A stretch of DNA of 64,000 nt from an uncultured Acidobacteriaceae bacterium. Its GTDB lineage: Bacteria > Acidobacteriota > Terriglobia > Terriglobales > Acidobacteriaceae. The notes beneath the pieces were generated by a model, which was not told the DNA's origin, made no database searches, and saw only the letters and a program-made list of their open reading frames with translations. The first letter of the stretch is position 1; every line of letters starts with the position of its first letter. Of this stretch, positions 33,959 to 43,274 are shown piece after piece. The DNA is taken from assembly GCA_903842065.1 (NCBI GenBank), contig CAIMKZ010000033.1, positions 46,882-110,881 of the forward strand, in the 5' to 3' direction. Position numbers and translations under genes: made by a program.

Positions 33959-36445
33959 TCAAGGTGTCTCTGTAACGGTCGCAGCAAGGTTGCGAATGGT
34001 GTCTGGCCGACTGAGCCGCATTGAGTTTGCGATTACCGTGGTACTCGACAAGAGCATTGCCCCGGCAGCCATGATTGGATTCAGCAGACCAGCCATTGCC
34101 AGCCCGATTCCCAGTACGTTATAGAAGAAAGCCCAGAAGAGGTTCTGGCGCACGATGCGCGTGGCCTTCGCCGCCAGTTGAAATGCCTCTTCAACCTTGT
34201 CGAGGTTGCCACCGGCTAGAACCACCGGGGCCGCGCTCATTGCAATTTCAGCTCCTGTGCCCAACGCAATGCCGAGATCTGCATCTGCCAGAGCGGGTGC
34301 ATCATTCACGCCGTCGCCGATAACTACTACACGTCGGCCTTCTGCCTTGAACTGACCAACAAGTTGTGCCTTCTGCTCCGGCGTAGCTTCTGCGACGTAG
34401 TCGCTTAAACCAATCTGAGCAGCAATAGCCGCCGTAGTAGCGGTTGCATCGCCTGAGACCAGGCGGGATTCAATACCGCGTCGAGCGAGCGCACGAATCA
34501 TCGCAGCAGCGTTGGACTTTACGCGGTCTCCAAATGAGATGACGCCGAGAACTGAACCGCTGAGGCCAAAGTACACAACGGTCTTGCCCTTGCACTGCCA
34601 CTCTTCGACCAAATCAAAATAGCGCCGTTCGACTGCGCCAGTAAGTTCTTCAGCCAGTCGCTGATTCCCGAGAAAGAACGTATTGCCGCTAGCACGGGCT
34701 GTGATCCCTAGTCCCTTGCGGACCTCCACCTGATCCACATCGCTGGGTTTGACGCATTTTTCGCGGGCAAATTGAACGACGGCGCGTCCGAGAAGATGTT
34801 CGGAGTTGAGTTCGATTCCCGCGAGAACAGGGAGATATGTAGAGATAAAGGCATTTGGATTATCGTCTGGCGGCGAGAAGAGAACGAAGTCAAGCAGTCG
34901 GAAGTCGCCGTTGGTTATGGTGCCAGTTTTGTCGAGAACAGCGAGATCGATGCCGCCCATGGATTCGAGTACTCGGCTGTCGGAGATAAGGATGCCCTGT
35001 TGCGAGGCTAAGCCGAGCGCCGCAGTGATTGCCAGCGGCGTAGCCAGGCCGAGCGCGCAAGGACAGGCGATGATAAGGATTGCCGTAGCGCGCAGCAATG
35101 CGCTGCCCGGATCGCCATGGAGCGCCGTGAGGATCGCGAACTCGGCCAGCGCCAAAACAACCACAGTGGGAACAAAGATGCGTGAGATGCGGTCGACAGC
35201 TCGTTCAATGGGCGCTTTGGTGGCAAGGGCGCGTTCGACAAGCCGGATGATCTGCACAAGCGCGCTGTCATCGCCGGTGCGCAGCGCGCGGACCAGGATC
35301 GCGCCGCTGGTGTTGAGACTTCCCGAGACGACTGTATCGCCGGGTAGCTTTGGAATCGGAGCCGATTCGCCGGTTAACAGCGACTCGTCCGACTCACTCT
35401 CACCTTCGAGGATGACGCCGTCAGCAGGTACACGCTCGCCAACTTTGACGAGAAAGACGGTGCCGGGCTCAAGGGCTTCGATAGCAACGAAGCGTTCTTC
35501 ACCGTTCGAAACGACGCGTACTTTCTTCGGCTTGAGGCGGTACATGGCGGCGATGGAACGAGCAGCACGCTCCTTGGCTGCGCGCTCGATGAGTTTGCCG
35601 GCGAGGACAAGCGTGACGATGGCGGCGGCTGTGTCGAAGTAAACGTGAGTCTGCTGGCGCAATGTCTGCGCAATGCTCAGACCGTAGGCGGTGAGGATGC
35701 CGAGCGAGAGCAGCACCTCCATACGGATCTGGAGGTTGCGCAAGCCGATAGCCGCCGAGCGCAGGATAGGCCAGGCACAGTAGAAAACCAGAGGCGTAGT
35801 GAGCGCGAACATCACCCAGGGCAGAATACGGCTGGCGCTTGCTGCAATCTGCTCGAAGTAGCCGACGTAAAGGATGACGCTGAAGGCCATGACATTGGCC
35901 CACAGGAACGCGGCCACGCCGAGACGCAACAGCAGGTCGCGGATGTCTGCCTTGCCCACCGACTCTTCCCCGTCATACTCAGTGACGCGGTAGCCGAGTT
36001 CAGTAATTCGAGCTGGGATTCTATCGGGCGGCAGATACAGCGGGCAATATCTGATCTTGGCAAGGTCGGATGCGAAGAATACTTCTGCTGACACTACGCC
36101 GCGCAGCTTGCGCAGTGAGTGCTCAATGAGCCAGCCACAGGCCGAACACCACATGCCCCCAACTTGAACGAGCATCTCTTCAGTTGGCGCTCCGGGATCG
36201 ATTTGTTGCGCGGATTCGCCTCCGCCATCGGGATTCGATACCAGGCCAAGTTCGAGGCTGCGACGGAAGATCTCTGTCTCGCGCAGGCTCTGGCCGGCGG
36301 CGATAGCGCCGCACTCGTTCAGAATGGCATAGACGTTGGCGCAGCCCATGCAGCAAAAAGCGAGCGGGCGTCCATCGAAGACGCGTTCGATCAACTGGCG
36401 CCCGCAGGCCAGCTCACAGAGCGCGCATGGCTGGCTCTGCGCCAT
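33959..36445 (-). CDS. ccoI: Copper-translocating P1B-type ATPase CcoI (FixI)
   Basis: 828 residues. An N-terminal zinc-ribbon-like region with CALCELAC and FCCMGCANVY, then a heavy-metal domain MWCSACGWLIEHSLRKL (about 95-111), eight membrane helices and the translocation motif CPC near residue 460. Phosphorylation site DKTGTITNG near 503 and GDGVNDAPALADADLG near 711. The N-terminal cysteine-rich extension before the HMA domain is what separates CcoI/FixI from CopA. It delivers copper for CcoN. It lies three bases after a small membrane protein gene and two genes after ccoG. Confidence 0.93.
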   Translation of the reverse strand: MAQSQPCALCELACGRQLIERVFDGRPLAFCCMGCANVYAILNECGAIAAGQSLRETEIFRRSLELGLVSNPDGGGESAQQIDPGAPTEEMLVQVGGMWCSACGWLIEHSLRKLRGVVSAEVFFASDLAKIRYCPLYLPPDRIPARITELGYRVTEYDGEESVGKADIRDLLLRLGVAAFLWANVMAFSVILYVGYFEQIAASASRILPWVMFALTTPLVFYCAWPILRSAAIGLRNLQIRMEVLLSLGILTAYGLSIAQTLRQQTHVYFDTAAAIVTLVLAGKLIERAAKERAARSIAAMYRLKPKKVRVVSNGEERFVAIEALEPGTVFLVKVGERVPADGVILEGESESDESLLTGESAPIPKLPGDTVVSGSLNTSGAILVRALRTGDDSALVQIIRLVERALATKAPIERAVDRISRIFVPTVVVLALAEFAILTALHGDPGSALLRATAILIIACPCALGLATPLAITAALGLASQQGILISDSRVLESMGGIDLAVLDKTGTITNGDFRLLDFVLFSPPDDNPNAFISTYLPVLAGIELNSEHLLGRAVVQFAREKCVKPSDVDQVEVRKGLGITARASGNTFFLGNQRLAEELTGAVERRYFDLVEEWQCKGKTVVYFGLSGSVLGVISFGDRVKSNAAAMIRALARRGIESRLVSGDATATTAAIAAQIGLSDYVAEATPEQKAQLVGQFKAEGRRVVVIGDGVNDAPALADADLGIALGTGAEIAMSAAPVVLAGGNLDKVEEAFQLAAKATRIVRQNLFWAFFYNVLGIGLAMAGLLNPIMAAGAMLLSSTTVIANSMRLSRPDTIRNLAATVTETP

Positions 36446-36447
36446 TC

Positions 36448-36645
36448 CTATTTCTTCCCGCCGGCGGTCTGCGGCGAAGACTGATTAATTGGGTTGCCGT
36501 GCTCGTCGAGCATGATGGGGTTGGCACGCTTGGTCTCCACATAAGCCCAAATCAGAATGCCGCAAAAGAACACAAATACGATGCCGAGCACAATGGTAAG
36601 CGGCGCTACGCGCTTCCTCTTCACTTGCTGATCTAACGGTGTCAT
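36448..36645 (-). CDS. Small single-helix membrane protein in the cbb3 assembly cluster
   Basis: 65 residues from the ATG at 36645 with GGAGG five bases upstream. Lys/Arg-rich N-terminus, one membrane helix (APLTIVLGIVFVFFCGILIW) and a hydrophilic tail with ANPIMLDEHGNPIN. No family recognised. It sits between ccoG and ccoI, where ccoH is found in proteobacteria. CcoH also has one helix, but the match is positional only. Confidence 0.7.
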   Translation of the reverse strand: MTPLDQQVKRKRVAPLTIVLGIVFVFFCGILIWAYVETKRANPIMLDEHGNPINQSSPQTAGGKK

Positions 36646-36712
36646 CGAACCTCCGGTGTTACGTTGGGGCATTTGGCACGCGGGGAATATCGCGCCTCAG
36701 GGCCTCGTTGAT

Positions 36713-38056
36713 TCATTTCTTTGATTGCGGTTCACTGCTCATGCCTGATGGTTTTGGGGAATCCATTGGGGTGATGAAGGTTTCGTCGAACGAAGCGGTC
36801 TTCTGGCCCGAAACCTGAGCGACGATCTTCATGTGATTCACACCCGGAGCAACGGCACCGGCCGGCGCGATTACATCGAAGGCCGTCTGCACACTGTCGC
36901 CGGCAGCTAAGGAAATCGGCTGGTTTGCGCTGGAAACAACCCCCTGCTGAAGTCCTTCGACCGAAAGCGAAATCTGCATCTGACTATGACTGCGGTTCGA
37001 GAGCATCAGCCGAAAATGATTGTGCACCAGACCGTCCGGGGCTATGGTGTAGAGCGTCATGCGGTCGGGCATAATCTGCACCAGCACTGGCTTGCGCAGA
37101 GAGACAACCAGCGCAAGTCCGGTGGCATAGACAGCGAGAAGCACAAGGATCGCCGCACGTTTTCCGTCGCGTAAGCCGAGCCTTCTGAACCATGATTCCC
37201 TGCCGCCAGTGCTGCGGAACTCGCCCCAGGCATAGCTGATCAACGTCTCTCGTCCCATCTTGCCGAGGATCCCCGAGCAGGCATCGATGCACTCTGCGCA
37301 GTGGGTGCATTCGAACTGATGGGAGGAGTTGCGGATGTCGATCTCCATCGGGCAGGCGCTGACACACTTGTTGCATTTGATGCATCGGCCTTCCGGGTCG
37401 TCGTAGCGCACAAGCAGCGTGTTTTTGTCGGCGAGCATGTTTTGCAGATAGCCGTATGGACAGATTCCGGTACAGAAGCGGGTGCGCAGGATGGCGAAGT
37501 CAACAAAGGTGACAAGCGCAATGGCCGCACAGACGATGCCGGCAGCGGTAGTCAGATCAAAGTGAATCAGCCGATTGAAGAGGTCGGCGGACGGGACAAA
37601 GTAGGCGACGAAGATGAAGGCAAAGAAGATCGAAGGTGGAATGCCGAGCAGATAGAAAACGGATTTTGAAATGCGCTTCTTTGCCGTTTCCGATGCAGAC
37701 TTGAAGACTTTCTTCACCAGATTCTGGATGTCGCGCTCGCTCCTCAGTGAGGCTTCGCTGAAGATCATCTGCGGGCAAAGGTAGCCGCACCAGAAGCGGC
37801 CGTAGATCATGGCCGAGGCAGCGACCAGAATCCAGACGAACATCATGGCTAGAAATAGGATTGCGAATTCGCTGATCCGGAGTTCGACGCCGAAGAAGTA
37901 GAAGCGCTGGCTTACCAGATCAAAGCGCATCAGGTTTGTGAGCGGCAGAAGGGTAAAAATAAGGACGCAGATGATTTGAACGGCTTTGCGCACCCGGTGA
38001 TAGTTCGATCCGGGTAGCACGATCCTATTCGCGTGAGGAGATGAGCTGGCAGACAC
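36713..38056 (-). CDS. ccoG: cbb3 oxidase accessory Fe-S protein CcoG (RdxA/FixG)
   Basis: 447 residues. Membrane helices with CGYLCPQMIFSEASLR near residue 90 and CTGICPYGYLQNML near 195. Two 4Fe-4S motifs, CIKCNKCVSACP near 228 and CTHCAECIDAC near 252, then a final helix and a periplasmic Ig-like domain (from about 330). CcoG reduces Cu2+ during cbb3 assembly in better-studied bacteria. It is followed by the small membrane protein and ccoI. Confidence 0.95.
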   Translation of the reverse strand: MSASSSPHANRIVLPGSNYHRVRKAVQIICVLIFTLLPLTNLMRFDLVSQRFYFFGVELRISEFAILFLAMMFVWILVAASAMIYGRFWCGYLCPQMIFSEASLRSERDIQNLVKKVFKSASETAKKRISKSVFYLLGIPPSIFFAFIFVAYFVPSADLFNRLIHFDLTTAAGIVCAAIALVTFVDFAILRTRFCTGICPYGYLQNMLADKNTLLVRYDDPEGRCIKCNKCVSACPMEIDIRNSSHQFECTHCAECIDACSGILGKMGRETLISYAWGEFRSTGGRESWFRRLGLRDGKRAAILVLLAVYATGLALVVSLRKPVLVQIMPDRMTLYTIAPDGLVHNHFRLMLSNRSHSQMQISLSVEGLQQGVVSSANQPISLAAGDSVQTAFDVIAPAGAVAPGVNHMKIVAQVSGQKTASFDETFITPMDSPKPSGMSSEPQSKK

Positions 38057-38080
38057 GGCAAAACTCCGAAAATGATTACA

Positions 38081-38791
38081 TTACATGTTCATCATGTGGT
38101 GCAGATGGTTGTGATTAATGGGGCCTGCTCCTGCCCCGCGGACGATTAAAAGAGTACCCATGACCAGAACCATGACGGCCGAGATCGGAGTTCCCCACCG
38201 CGCAACTTTGCGCGTAACAGCCGAGGCCCCGAGTCCGACCACAATGAGCGAGACGCTAGTGCCGATGCAGAAGGCGAACATAACCAGCGCGCCGCCAAGC
38301 GGAGTGGCCTCTCCAATAGCCTTCATCAGCGCGGCGTAGATCATGCCGCAGGGGAGAAAGCCCATCATCAGGCCGAGCGTGAATTTGGCTCCCGGAGATG
38401 TAGAAGAGATAAGTTTGCCGACTGGGCGAAGCAGGCGGGCTGGCATCGCGAAGCCGCTCCACGCCCTGAAGCCGGGGATGAAGCCAAGCATTGCGATACC
38501 GGTGAGGATCATGGCGCATCCTGCAACGATCGCAGTGATGTTTTCAATTCCCGCAAAGCTGCCCACCCAGCCCATGGCGCCGCCGGCCAAACCAGCCAAA
38601 GCGCCGAACAGGGTGTATGTGACAATGCGGCCTGCGTTGTAGGCCAGATGCAGTCCAAGAAGCGTCCTGCGACCGGAGGATGTGTTAGCGGCGACCGAAT
38701 AGGTGAGCACAATAGGCCCGCACATCGACACACAGTGGAGACTGCTCATGAACCCAAAAGCGAGGGCGAGGGATAGATCGCCGGGAGTCAT
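38081..38791 (-). CDS. SafE/TauE-like (UreH-type) membrane protein of the cbb3 cluster
   Basis: 236 residues from the ATG at 38791; a longer open frame to 39325 is only the shadow of the upstream gene. Six hydrophobic helices. An MSSLHCVSMCGPIVL segment near the N-terminus and GFLPCGMIYAALM in the middle are the cysteine-bearing motifs of the UreH/SafE-like branch. A terminal HNHLHHMMNM is rich in potential metal ligands. Proteins of this type often accompany ccoGIS genes, and a role in copper or haem delivery is inferred. Confidence 0.85.
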   Translation of the reverse strand: MTPGDLSLALAFGFMSSLHCVSMCGPIVLTYSVAANTSSGRRTLLGLHLAYNAGRIVTYTLFGALAGLAGGAMGWVGSFAGIENITAIVAGCAMILTGIAMLGFIPGFRAWSGFAMPARLLRPVGKLISSTSPGAKFTLGLMMGFLPCGMIYAALMKAIGEATPLGGALVMFAFCIGTSVSLIVVGLGASAVTRKVARWGTPISAVMVLVMGTLLIVRGAGAGPINHNHLHHMMNM

Positions 38792-38799
38792 GATGGGAC

Positions 38800-40743
38800 T
38801 CAGGCCGGGCCTCCTCCGTAGTTGAGCTTTGGATGATGGCCAGGCAGAGTGACGCACTCTCGCTGGTAGACGAAACGCTGCATGGTAATTGCATGAGACG
38901 GACAGCGCGCCGCACACATACCGCAACGGATGCAGGTGAGCTCGTCCTTGAGCATGACGCCGCCGAGTGCTTCGAGCTGATCCTTGTCGAGCTTGTCGAC
39001 TTCGGTGGGGGGAATAGCAAGTTGTCCTGCGAGCCAGTCGCGGCCGTCGTCGGTCTTTACCAGGTCGATTACCGAGGTCAGTTTGATGAGATCTTCCGGG
39101 CATACATCGACGCAGCCGGTGCAGGCGACACAGATGCCGGTGTCGAAGATGGTATCGACGTTGCAACGCAGGCAGCGAGCGGCCTGAGAGCGAGCCTCTT
39201 CGGCCGGGAAGGTGTCTTCGATGACGACGAGCGAGCTGGCGCGCTCTTTGGCGGCTACCGTGGGCGGATGGATGCGCACCAGTTGGTCCCAGTTCTCGCG
39301 CATGGTGTAGGAGGCAGGCTCCCACGAGGACTTTACTGTTTCAATGGTGTGCGTTCCGCGCAGGAAGTCGTGCATGGAGCGGGCGGCGAGCTGCGCCGAG
39401 CGAATGGCGTGGATGAACAACTTCGGTCCGAGAGCGATGTCGCCGCAAGCGAAGACATCGGGGGCGGTAGTCTGAAAAGTCTCCGGATCGACCTTGATGA
39501 GTCCGCGATTGGACTCGATGCCGTCTTCAGGTTTGAGGAAGGCAAGATCCGAAGTCTGACCAATGGAGAAGATGACAGTGTCCGCTTCGATGACTTCGAC
39601 GTTGTCTTCGTTGAAGACGGGGTTAAAGCGGCGATTGGCGTCGAATACCGAAGAGCACTCGACGACACGCAGGCCGGTGACCTTGCCGTCCTTGCCGACG
39701 ATCTCTCGGGGACCGCGCGAATTGTAGAGCTTTAGACCTTCCTCGCTGCCTTCGACGACTTCGATCTCGTCGGCGGGCATCTCGTGGCGGCCTTCGAGAC
39801 AGACAACTTTCACTTCGCGTTCGCCGCTCATGCGCATGGCTGAGCGGGCTACGTCGTAGGCCGTGGTTTCGCCGCGATGGATGTCTTCTGCCGAAGTGTC
39901 ACTTTCTGCTGCATCGACCGGACGTACGGCTGAGCGAGCCACATCGTAGGCGACATTTCCACCGCCGATGACGATGATCTTGCGGCCGACGGGCAGAGGC
40001 TTGCCTTCGTTGAAGGCGCGCAGAAAATCCATGCCGTCGAAGACGCCATCGAGATCTGCGCCGGGCAGATCGAGCTTGCGGCCTTTTTGCAAGCCGATGC
40101 CGAGAAAGATGGATTTGAAGCCCTGCTCGCGCAGAGACGCGATGGTGAAGTCGCGACCGAGCTTCTGGTTGCACTTCAGTTCCACGCCGAGCGAGAGGAT
40201 GGCGTCGATCTCGGACATCACGACTTCGCGGGGAAGACGGAAGACGGGCACGCCAACCGTGAGCATGCCGCCGGGCGAGGAGTAGGCTTCAAACACGGTA
40301 ACTTTGTAGCCCAGCCAGGCCAGATCGTGGGCCACGGTCATGCCGGCCACGCCCGCGCCGACAACGGCTACGCGCTCGAAGTCGCCGCGGTTGGGGGGTA
40401 ACATCTTCTGGTTTGCGCCCTTGAGGTAGTGAGAAGAGTCCCCAGTCTCAGGACCGAACTGGGTGGTCACGAACCGTTTGAGAGCGCGGATGGAAACCGG
40501 GGTGTCTAGATCGGCACGGCGGCAGTTGGTCTCGCAGGGCGCGCCACAGACTCTTCCGCAGATGGATGCGAAGGGGTTGGTAGCCCGCGCGATGCGATAT
40601 GCTTCCTCGTCGCGACCTTCCGCAATGGCGGTCACATACCCGCACGCGTCGGTGTGCACAGGGCAGGCATCCTGGCACTTGACCATCTTCAACCAGTAGT
40701 CGACCCCGCCGATCTGCTCGAATTGCCCGTTTGCTTCCGCCAT
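38800..40743 (-). CDS. GltD-like FAD/NAD(P) oxidoreductase with ferredoxin domains
   Basis: 647 residues. N-terminal Fe-S region with KCQDACPVHTDACGY and CGRVCGAPCETNC. A FAD site VVGAGVAGMTVAHDLAW near residue 127, a second nucleotide site VIGGGNVAYDVA near 258, and the FAD closing motif TTAPDVFACGDIALGP. C-terminal 4Fe-4S motifs: CVACTGCVDVCP near 540 and CIRCGMCAARCP near 604. It resembles the glutamate synthase small subunit fused to ferredoxin modules, without any gltB nearby. It may feed NAD(P)H electrons to an Fe-S acceptor. Its place inside the oxidase operon is unusual. Confidence 0.88.
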   Translation of the reverse strand: MAEANGQFEQIGGVDYWLKMVKCQDACPVHTDACGYVTAIAEGRDEEAYRIARATNPFASICGRVCGAPCETNCRRADLDTPVSIRALKRFVTTQFGPETGDSSHYLKGANQKMLPPNRGDFERVAVVGAGVAGMTVAHDLAWLGYKVTVFEAYSSPGGMLTVGVPVFRLPREVVMSEIDAILSLGVELKCNQKLGRDFTIASLREQGFKSIFLGIGLQKGRKLDLPGADLDGVFDGMDFLRAFNEGKPLPVGRKIIVIGGGNVAYDVARSAVRPVDAAESDTSAEDIHRGETTAYDVARSAMRMSGEREVKVVCLEGRHEMPADEIEVVEGSEEGLKLYNSRGPREIVGKDGKVTGLRVVECSSVFDANRRFNPVFNEDNVEVIEADTVIFSIGQTSDLAFLKPEDGIESNRGLIKVDPETFQTTAPDVFACGDIALGPKLFIHAIRSAQLAARSMHDFLRGTHTIETVKSSWEPASYTMRENWDQLVRIHPPTVAAKERASSLVVIEDTFPAEEARSQAARCLRCNVDTIFDTGICVACTGCVDVCPEDLIKLTSVIDLVKTDDGRDWLAGQLAIPPTEVDKLDKDQLEALGGVMLKDELTCIRCGMCAARCPSHAITMQRFVYQRECVTLPGHHPKLNYGGGPA

Positions 40744-40768
40744 TTGCCGCCCCGGTTTCCTTCCTTAG

Positions 40769-41074
40769 TTACTCGTGCTTGTCCTTGCCCATGGTGAAGG
40801 CGATCAGAATCACTGCAAATATCGCGATCAGCCCGACCACGATATACATGAAGCTGTCGGCGGAGCCGGTGACGGCGTTAAAAGATTGCACAAGCGCGCC
40901 GCGTGATTCGTTGTGAATTTCGCCATTCATAAAGAGGAACATGTAGGCGAGAACAGCGATGATGATGATGGGATAGGCGAGCTTCAGGAAGCCAGGAGTC
41001 TTGCTTCCCTTCCGCTCGGTGATCCATCCGCCGGCGTACTCGTGCAGGTCCTGTTTTTCTGGTTCATTGCTCAT
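40769..41074 (-). CDS. Small two-helix membrane protein resembling the haem-less N-terminus of CcoP
   Basis: 101 residues from the ATG at 41074. A DLHEYAGGWITERKGSKTPG segment before the first helix (LAYPIIIIAVLAYMFLFM) recalls the CcoP N-terminal signature H-E-Y-D-G-I. A second helix (FMYIVVGLIAIFAVILIAF) follows. No CxxCH motif is present, so the cytochrome part of CcoP is missing. It overlaps the CcoQ-like gene by 11 bases and precedes the GltD-like gene. Assignment as a CcoP stub is inference. Confidence 0.65.
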   Translation of the reverse strand: MSNEPEKQDLHEYAGGWITERKGSKTPGFLKLAYPIIIIAVLAYMFLFMNGEIHNESRGALVQSFNAVTGSADSFMYIVVGLIAIFAVILIAFTMGKDKHE

Positions 41075-41279
41075 TGTGATCTCCACGGCGCGATTGCGCC
41101 TCCAGTGACTTGGGATCCGGTTCGTTGTCATCCTGGAGCATCTGATACTTCGGCTCCTCGCTGTTCGCGCCCAGATAGCCGTCCTTGAGGGAGCGGAAGA
41201 AGAAGACAGCCGCTCCCCCAACGAGGATCACGAACAGAAGGTACGAGAAGTAGATGCTCTGCCATGTGTAGTCATGCAT
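41064..41279 (-). CDS. ccoQ: CcoQ-like small subunit of cbb3 oxidase
   Basis: 71 residues: one N-terminal helix (YFSYLLFVILVGGAAVFFF), the SLKDGYLG segment and a charged tail. Length, topology and position right after ccoO match CcoQ/FixQ, which stabilises the oxidase. Sequence similarity alone is weak. Confidence 0.72.
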   Translation of the reverse strand: MHDYTWQSIYFSYLLFVILVGGAAVFFFRSLKDGYLGANSEEPKYQMLQDDNEPDPKSLEAQSRRGDHNEQ

Positions 41280-41288
41280 AGTGAAGCC

Positions 41289-41858
41289 TCACTTCTCGTA
41301 GTCGCCATCCGGACGCCAGTCTTTGGCGCGTCCGCGGGTTTGCAGGTATGCCACCAGGTCGTCGAGTTCCTGGGGATTGTTTGCGATCCATGGGAAAGGC
41401 GGCATGATGGATCCGGGCACCAGATCGCGCGGGTTATTGAAGTGCGCCTTGTGCCACTGCTTGTTGTACTTGCCGCCGACGCGGGCCAGATCGGGTCCGG
41501 TGCGCTTGGTGCCGAAGGTCTGACGCCAGTCGTTGACGAACTCATCCGGAGTGGAGACAGGGGCCTTGACGCCCTTCCAGCCAGAGCGAACCGTGTCGGC
41601 CTCGAGGGTGCGGACCTGCTGCGTGTGGCAGTACTTGCAGCCCTCACGGATATATATCGCGTAGCCGCGATTCTCCTGCTCGGTATAAGGCTTCAGTTCG
41701 CCGGTCATGCCCTTGCTCGGGTCGTGATTGACGAAGGCGGTGTTCCAGCTCTTGTCGAGCAGCGGCGGAGCGACCGTGGTCAGCAGGCCGCCGATAAAGA
41801 ACAGGCCCAGAGCCGCCACGATAAACCAGGTTGCGTTGGAATCGGTTTTGCCCAGCAT
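41289..41858 (-). CDS. ccoO: cbb3-type cytochrome c oxidase subunit II
   Basis: 189 residues. One N-terminal helix (WFIVAALGLFFIGGLLTTV), then a mono-haem cytochrome domain. The haem site CKYCHTQQVR is near residue 73 and the GPDLARVGGKY and MPPFPWIANN segments hold the axial Met region. CcoO takes electrons into CcoN. It is followed by the CcoQ-like gene after nine bases. Confidence 0.93.
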   Translation of the reverse strand: MLGKTDSNATWFIVAALGLFFIGGLLTTVAPPLLDKSWNTAFVNHDPSKGMTGELKPYTEQENRGYAIYIREGCKYCHTQQVRTLEADTVRSGWKGVKAPVSTPDEFVNDWRQTFGTKRTGPDLARVGGKYNKQWHKAHFNNPRDLVPGSIMPPFPWIANNPQELDDLVAYLQTRGRAKDWRPDGDYEK

Positions 41859-41873
41859 AATGTCTCCCTTCCC

Positions 41874-43274
41874 TTACGCCTGAGCGGCGGCGTGCCGCTT
41901 TGCTCCGACCACAGTGGCCAGAATGTTATAGAGGAACAGCACCATTCCGGAAAAGACCAATACACCTGAGAGCAGGCGCACAATCCAGACCGGCCGGAGC
42001 CAGACAACGGTGTCGATAAAGGGAATCGAGGGGTTATTCCAAAGCAGGCCCTGCCAGAAGCCGCCCAGCCACAGCGCGGTGAACATGCTCAGTCCGCCGA
42101 TGAGGAAGAGCCAGAAGCTCCAGTTGGCCACTGCATCGGAGTGCAGCGAGGTCTTGAAGACGCGCGGAATGACATGGTAAACGCCGGCCATTGCAAAGAA
42201 CGAGAACGCGCCGAGCACGGCCATGTGGGCGTGGCCGGGAATCCAGTCGGTCTTCGAAGTGATGGCGTTGACCGAACGAAGGCTTTGCATCGGTCCCTGG
42301 AAGCAGGTGAGCAGATAGAAGATGGTGCCGCTCATGAGGAACTTAAGCGAGACGTTATCGCTGAGCTGGTGCCACTCGCCCTTCATAGTGGCGATGAAGT
42401 TATAGACCACCGCCCAGACCGGAATCAGCAGCATGACCGAAAATACGATCGAGATGGTCTGAAGCCACTGTGAGATGGGCCCATGGATCATGTGATGCGC
42501 GCCCGTCCACACATAGACAAAGGCCAGCGACCAGAAGCCGATCATCGACAGCTTGTGGCTGTAGAGCGGGCTGTTGGAGGAGCGGGGGATGAAGTAATAG
42601 GCAATGGCGAGACCGATCGGAGTAAAGATCAGGCCCACTGCATTGTGCGTATACATCCACGTCAGGTTGGCCTGATTCACGCCGGTCACTCCGGGGAGCA
42701 GCGTGGCGAAGTTGCCGGTCAGGTAGACAAAGGCCGTCCACAGAATGGTGCCCATGATGTACCAGGTAGACACATACATCTGCTGGTACTTTCTTGTGGC
42801 GATGGTGCCGAAGATGTTGATGCCGAACATCACCCAGGCGATGACCACCAGCACCGAGACCCAGGTAGGCAGATCAGCGTACTCAAGGCCCTTTTGATAG
42901 CCACCAAGAAGCGTCACGACTGCACTGAGGATGATGACGTTCCAGAGAAACCAGGTTGCGACACCCAGCTTCTCGCTCCAGAGCTTGACGCCGCAGAGGC
43001 GGGGCACCAGAAAGAAGGCCAGACCCATGTCGGCTGCCAGCAGCCAGCCAAACAGAACGCCGTTGACGTGCACCGGGCGCATGCGGCCGTAAGTGAAGTA
43101 CTGGACCGAACCCAGAAACTCCGGCCAGACGAACTTCGAAGCAATGACCAAAGCGAACATGCCGGCGACGACCATGTAACAGATCGCACCCACGATGAAG
43201 CACTTGGCGCTGGTATCGGTATGGACAACCGGCGCGCTCGCCGAGGCGGCCATATCAGTTGTTGATGCTGCCAT
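41874..43274 (-). CDS. ccoN: cbb3-type cytochrome c oxidase catalytic subunit I
   Basis: 466 residues from the ATG at 43274 (GGGAGGA site); 12 or so helices. Haem and copper ligands are in RMRPVHVNGVLFGWL, TGAHHMIHGP (adjacent His pair for Cu-B), and IPGHAHMAVLGAFSFFAM (haem b3 region). It reduces oxygen and pumps protons in the inner membrane. The start codon lies inside the end of the heptaheme cytochrome gene (20-base overlap), so expression of the two is tightly linked. Confidence 0.94.
   Translation of the reverse strand: MAASTTDMAASASAPVVHTDTSAKCFIVGAICYMVVAGMFALVIASKFVWPEFLGSVQYFTYGRMRPVHVNGVLFGWLLAADMGLAFFLVPRLCGVKLWSEKLGVATWFLWNVIILSAVVTLLGGYQKGLEYADLPTWVSVLVVIAWVMFGINIFGTIATRKYQQMYVSTWYIMGTILWTAFVYLTGNFATLLPGVTGVNQANLTWMYTHNAVGLIFTPIGLAIAYYFIPRSSNSPLYSHKLSMIGFWSLAFVYVWTGAHHMIHGPISQWLQTISIVFSVMLLIPVWAVVYNFIATMKGEWHQLSDNVSLKFLMSGTIFYLLTCFQGPMQSLRSVNAITSKTDWIPGHAHMAVLGAFSFFAMAGVYHVIPRVFKTSLHSDAVANWSFWLFLIGGLSMFTALWLGGFWQGLLWNNPSIPFIDTVVWLRPVWIVRLLSGVLVFSGMVLFLYNILATVVGAKRHAAAQA

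Noticed and set aside
38792..39325. N-terminal extension of the SafE-like protein
   Set aside because: The extra 178 residues are Arg/His-rich and are the other-frame reading of the GltD-like gene. The true start MTPGDLSLA is at 38791.
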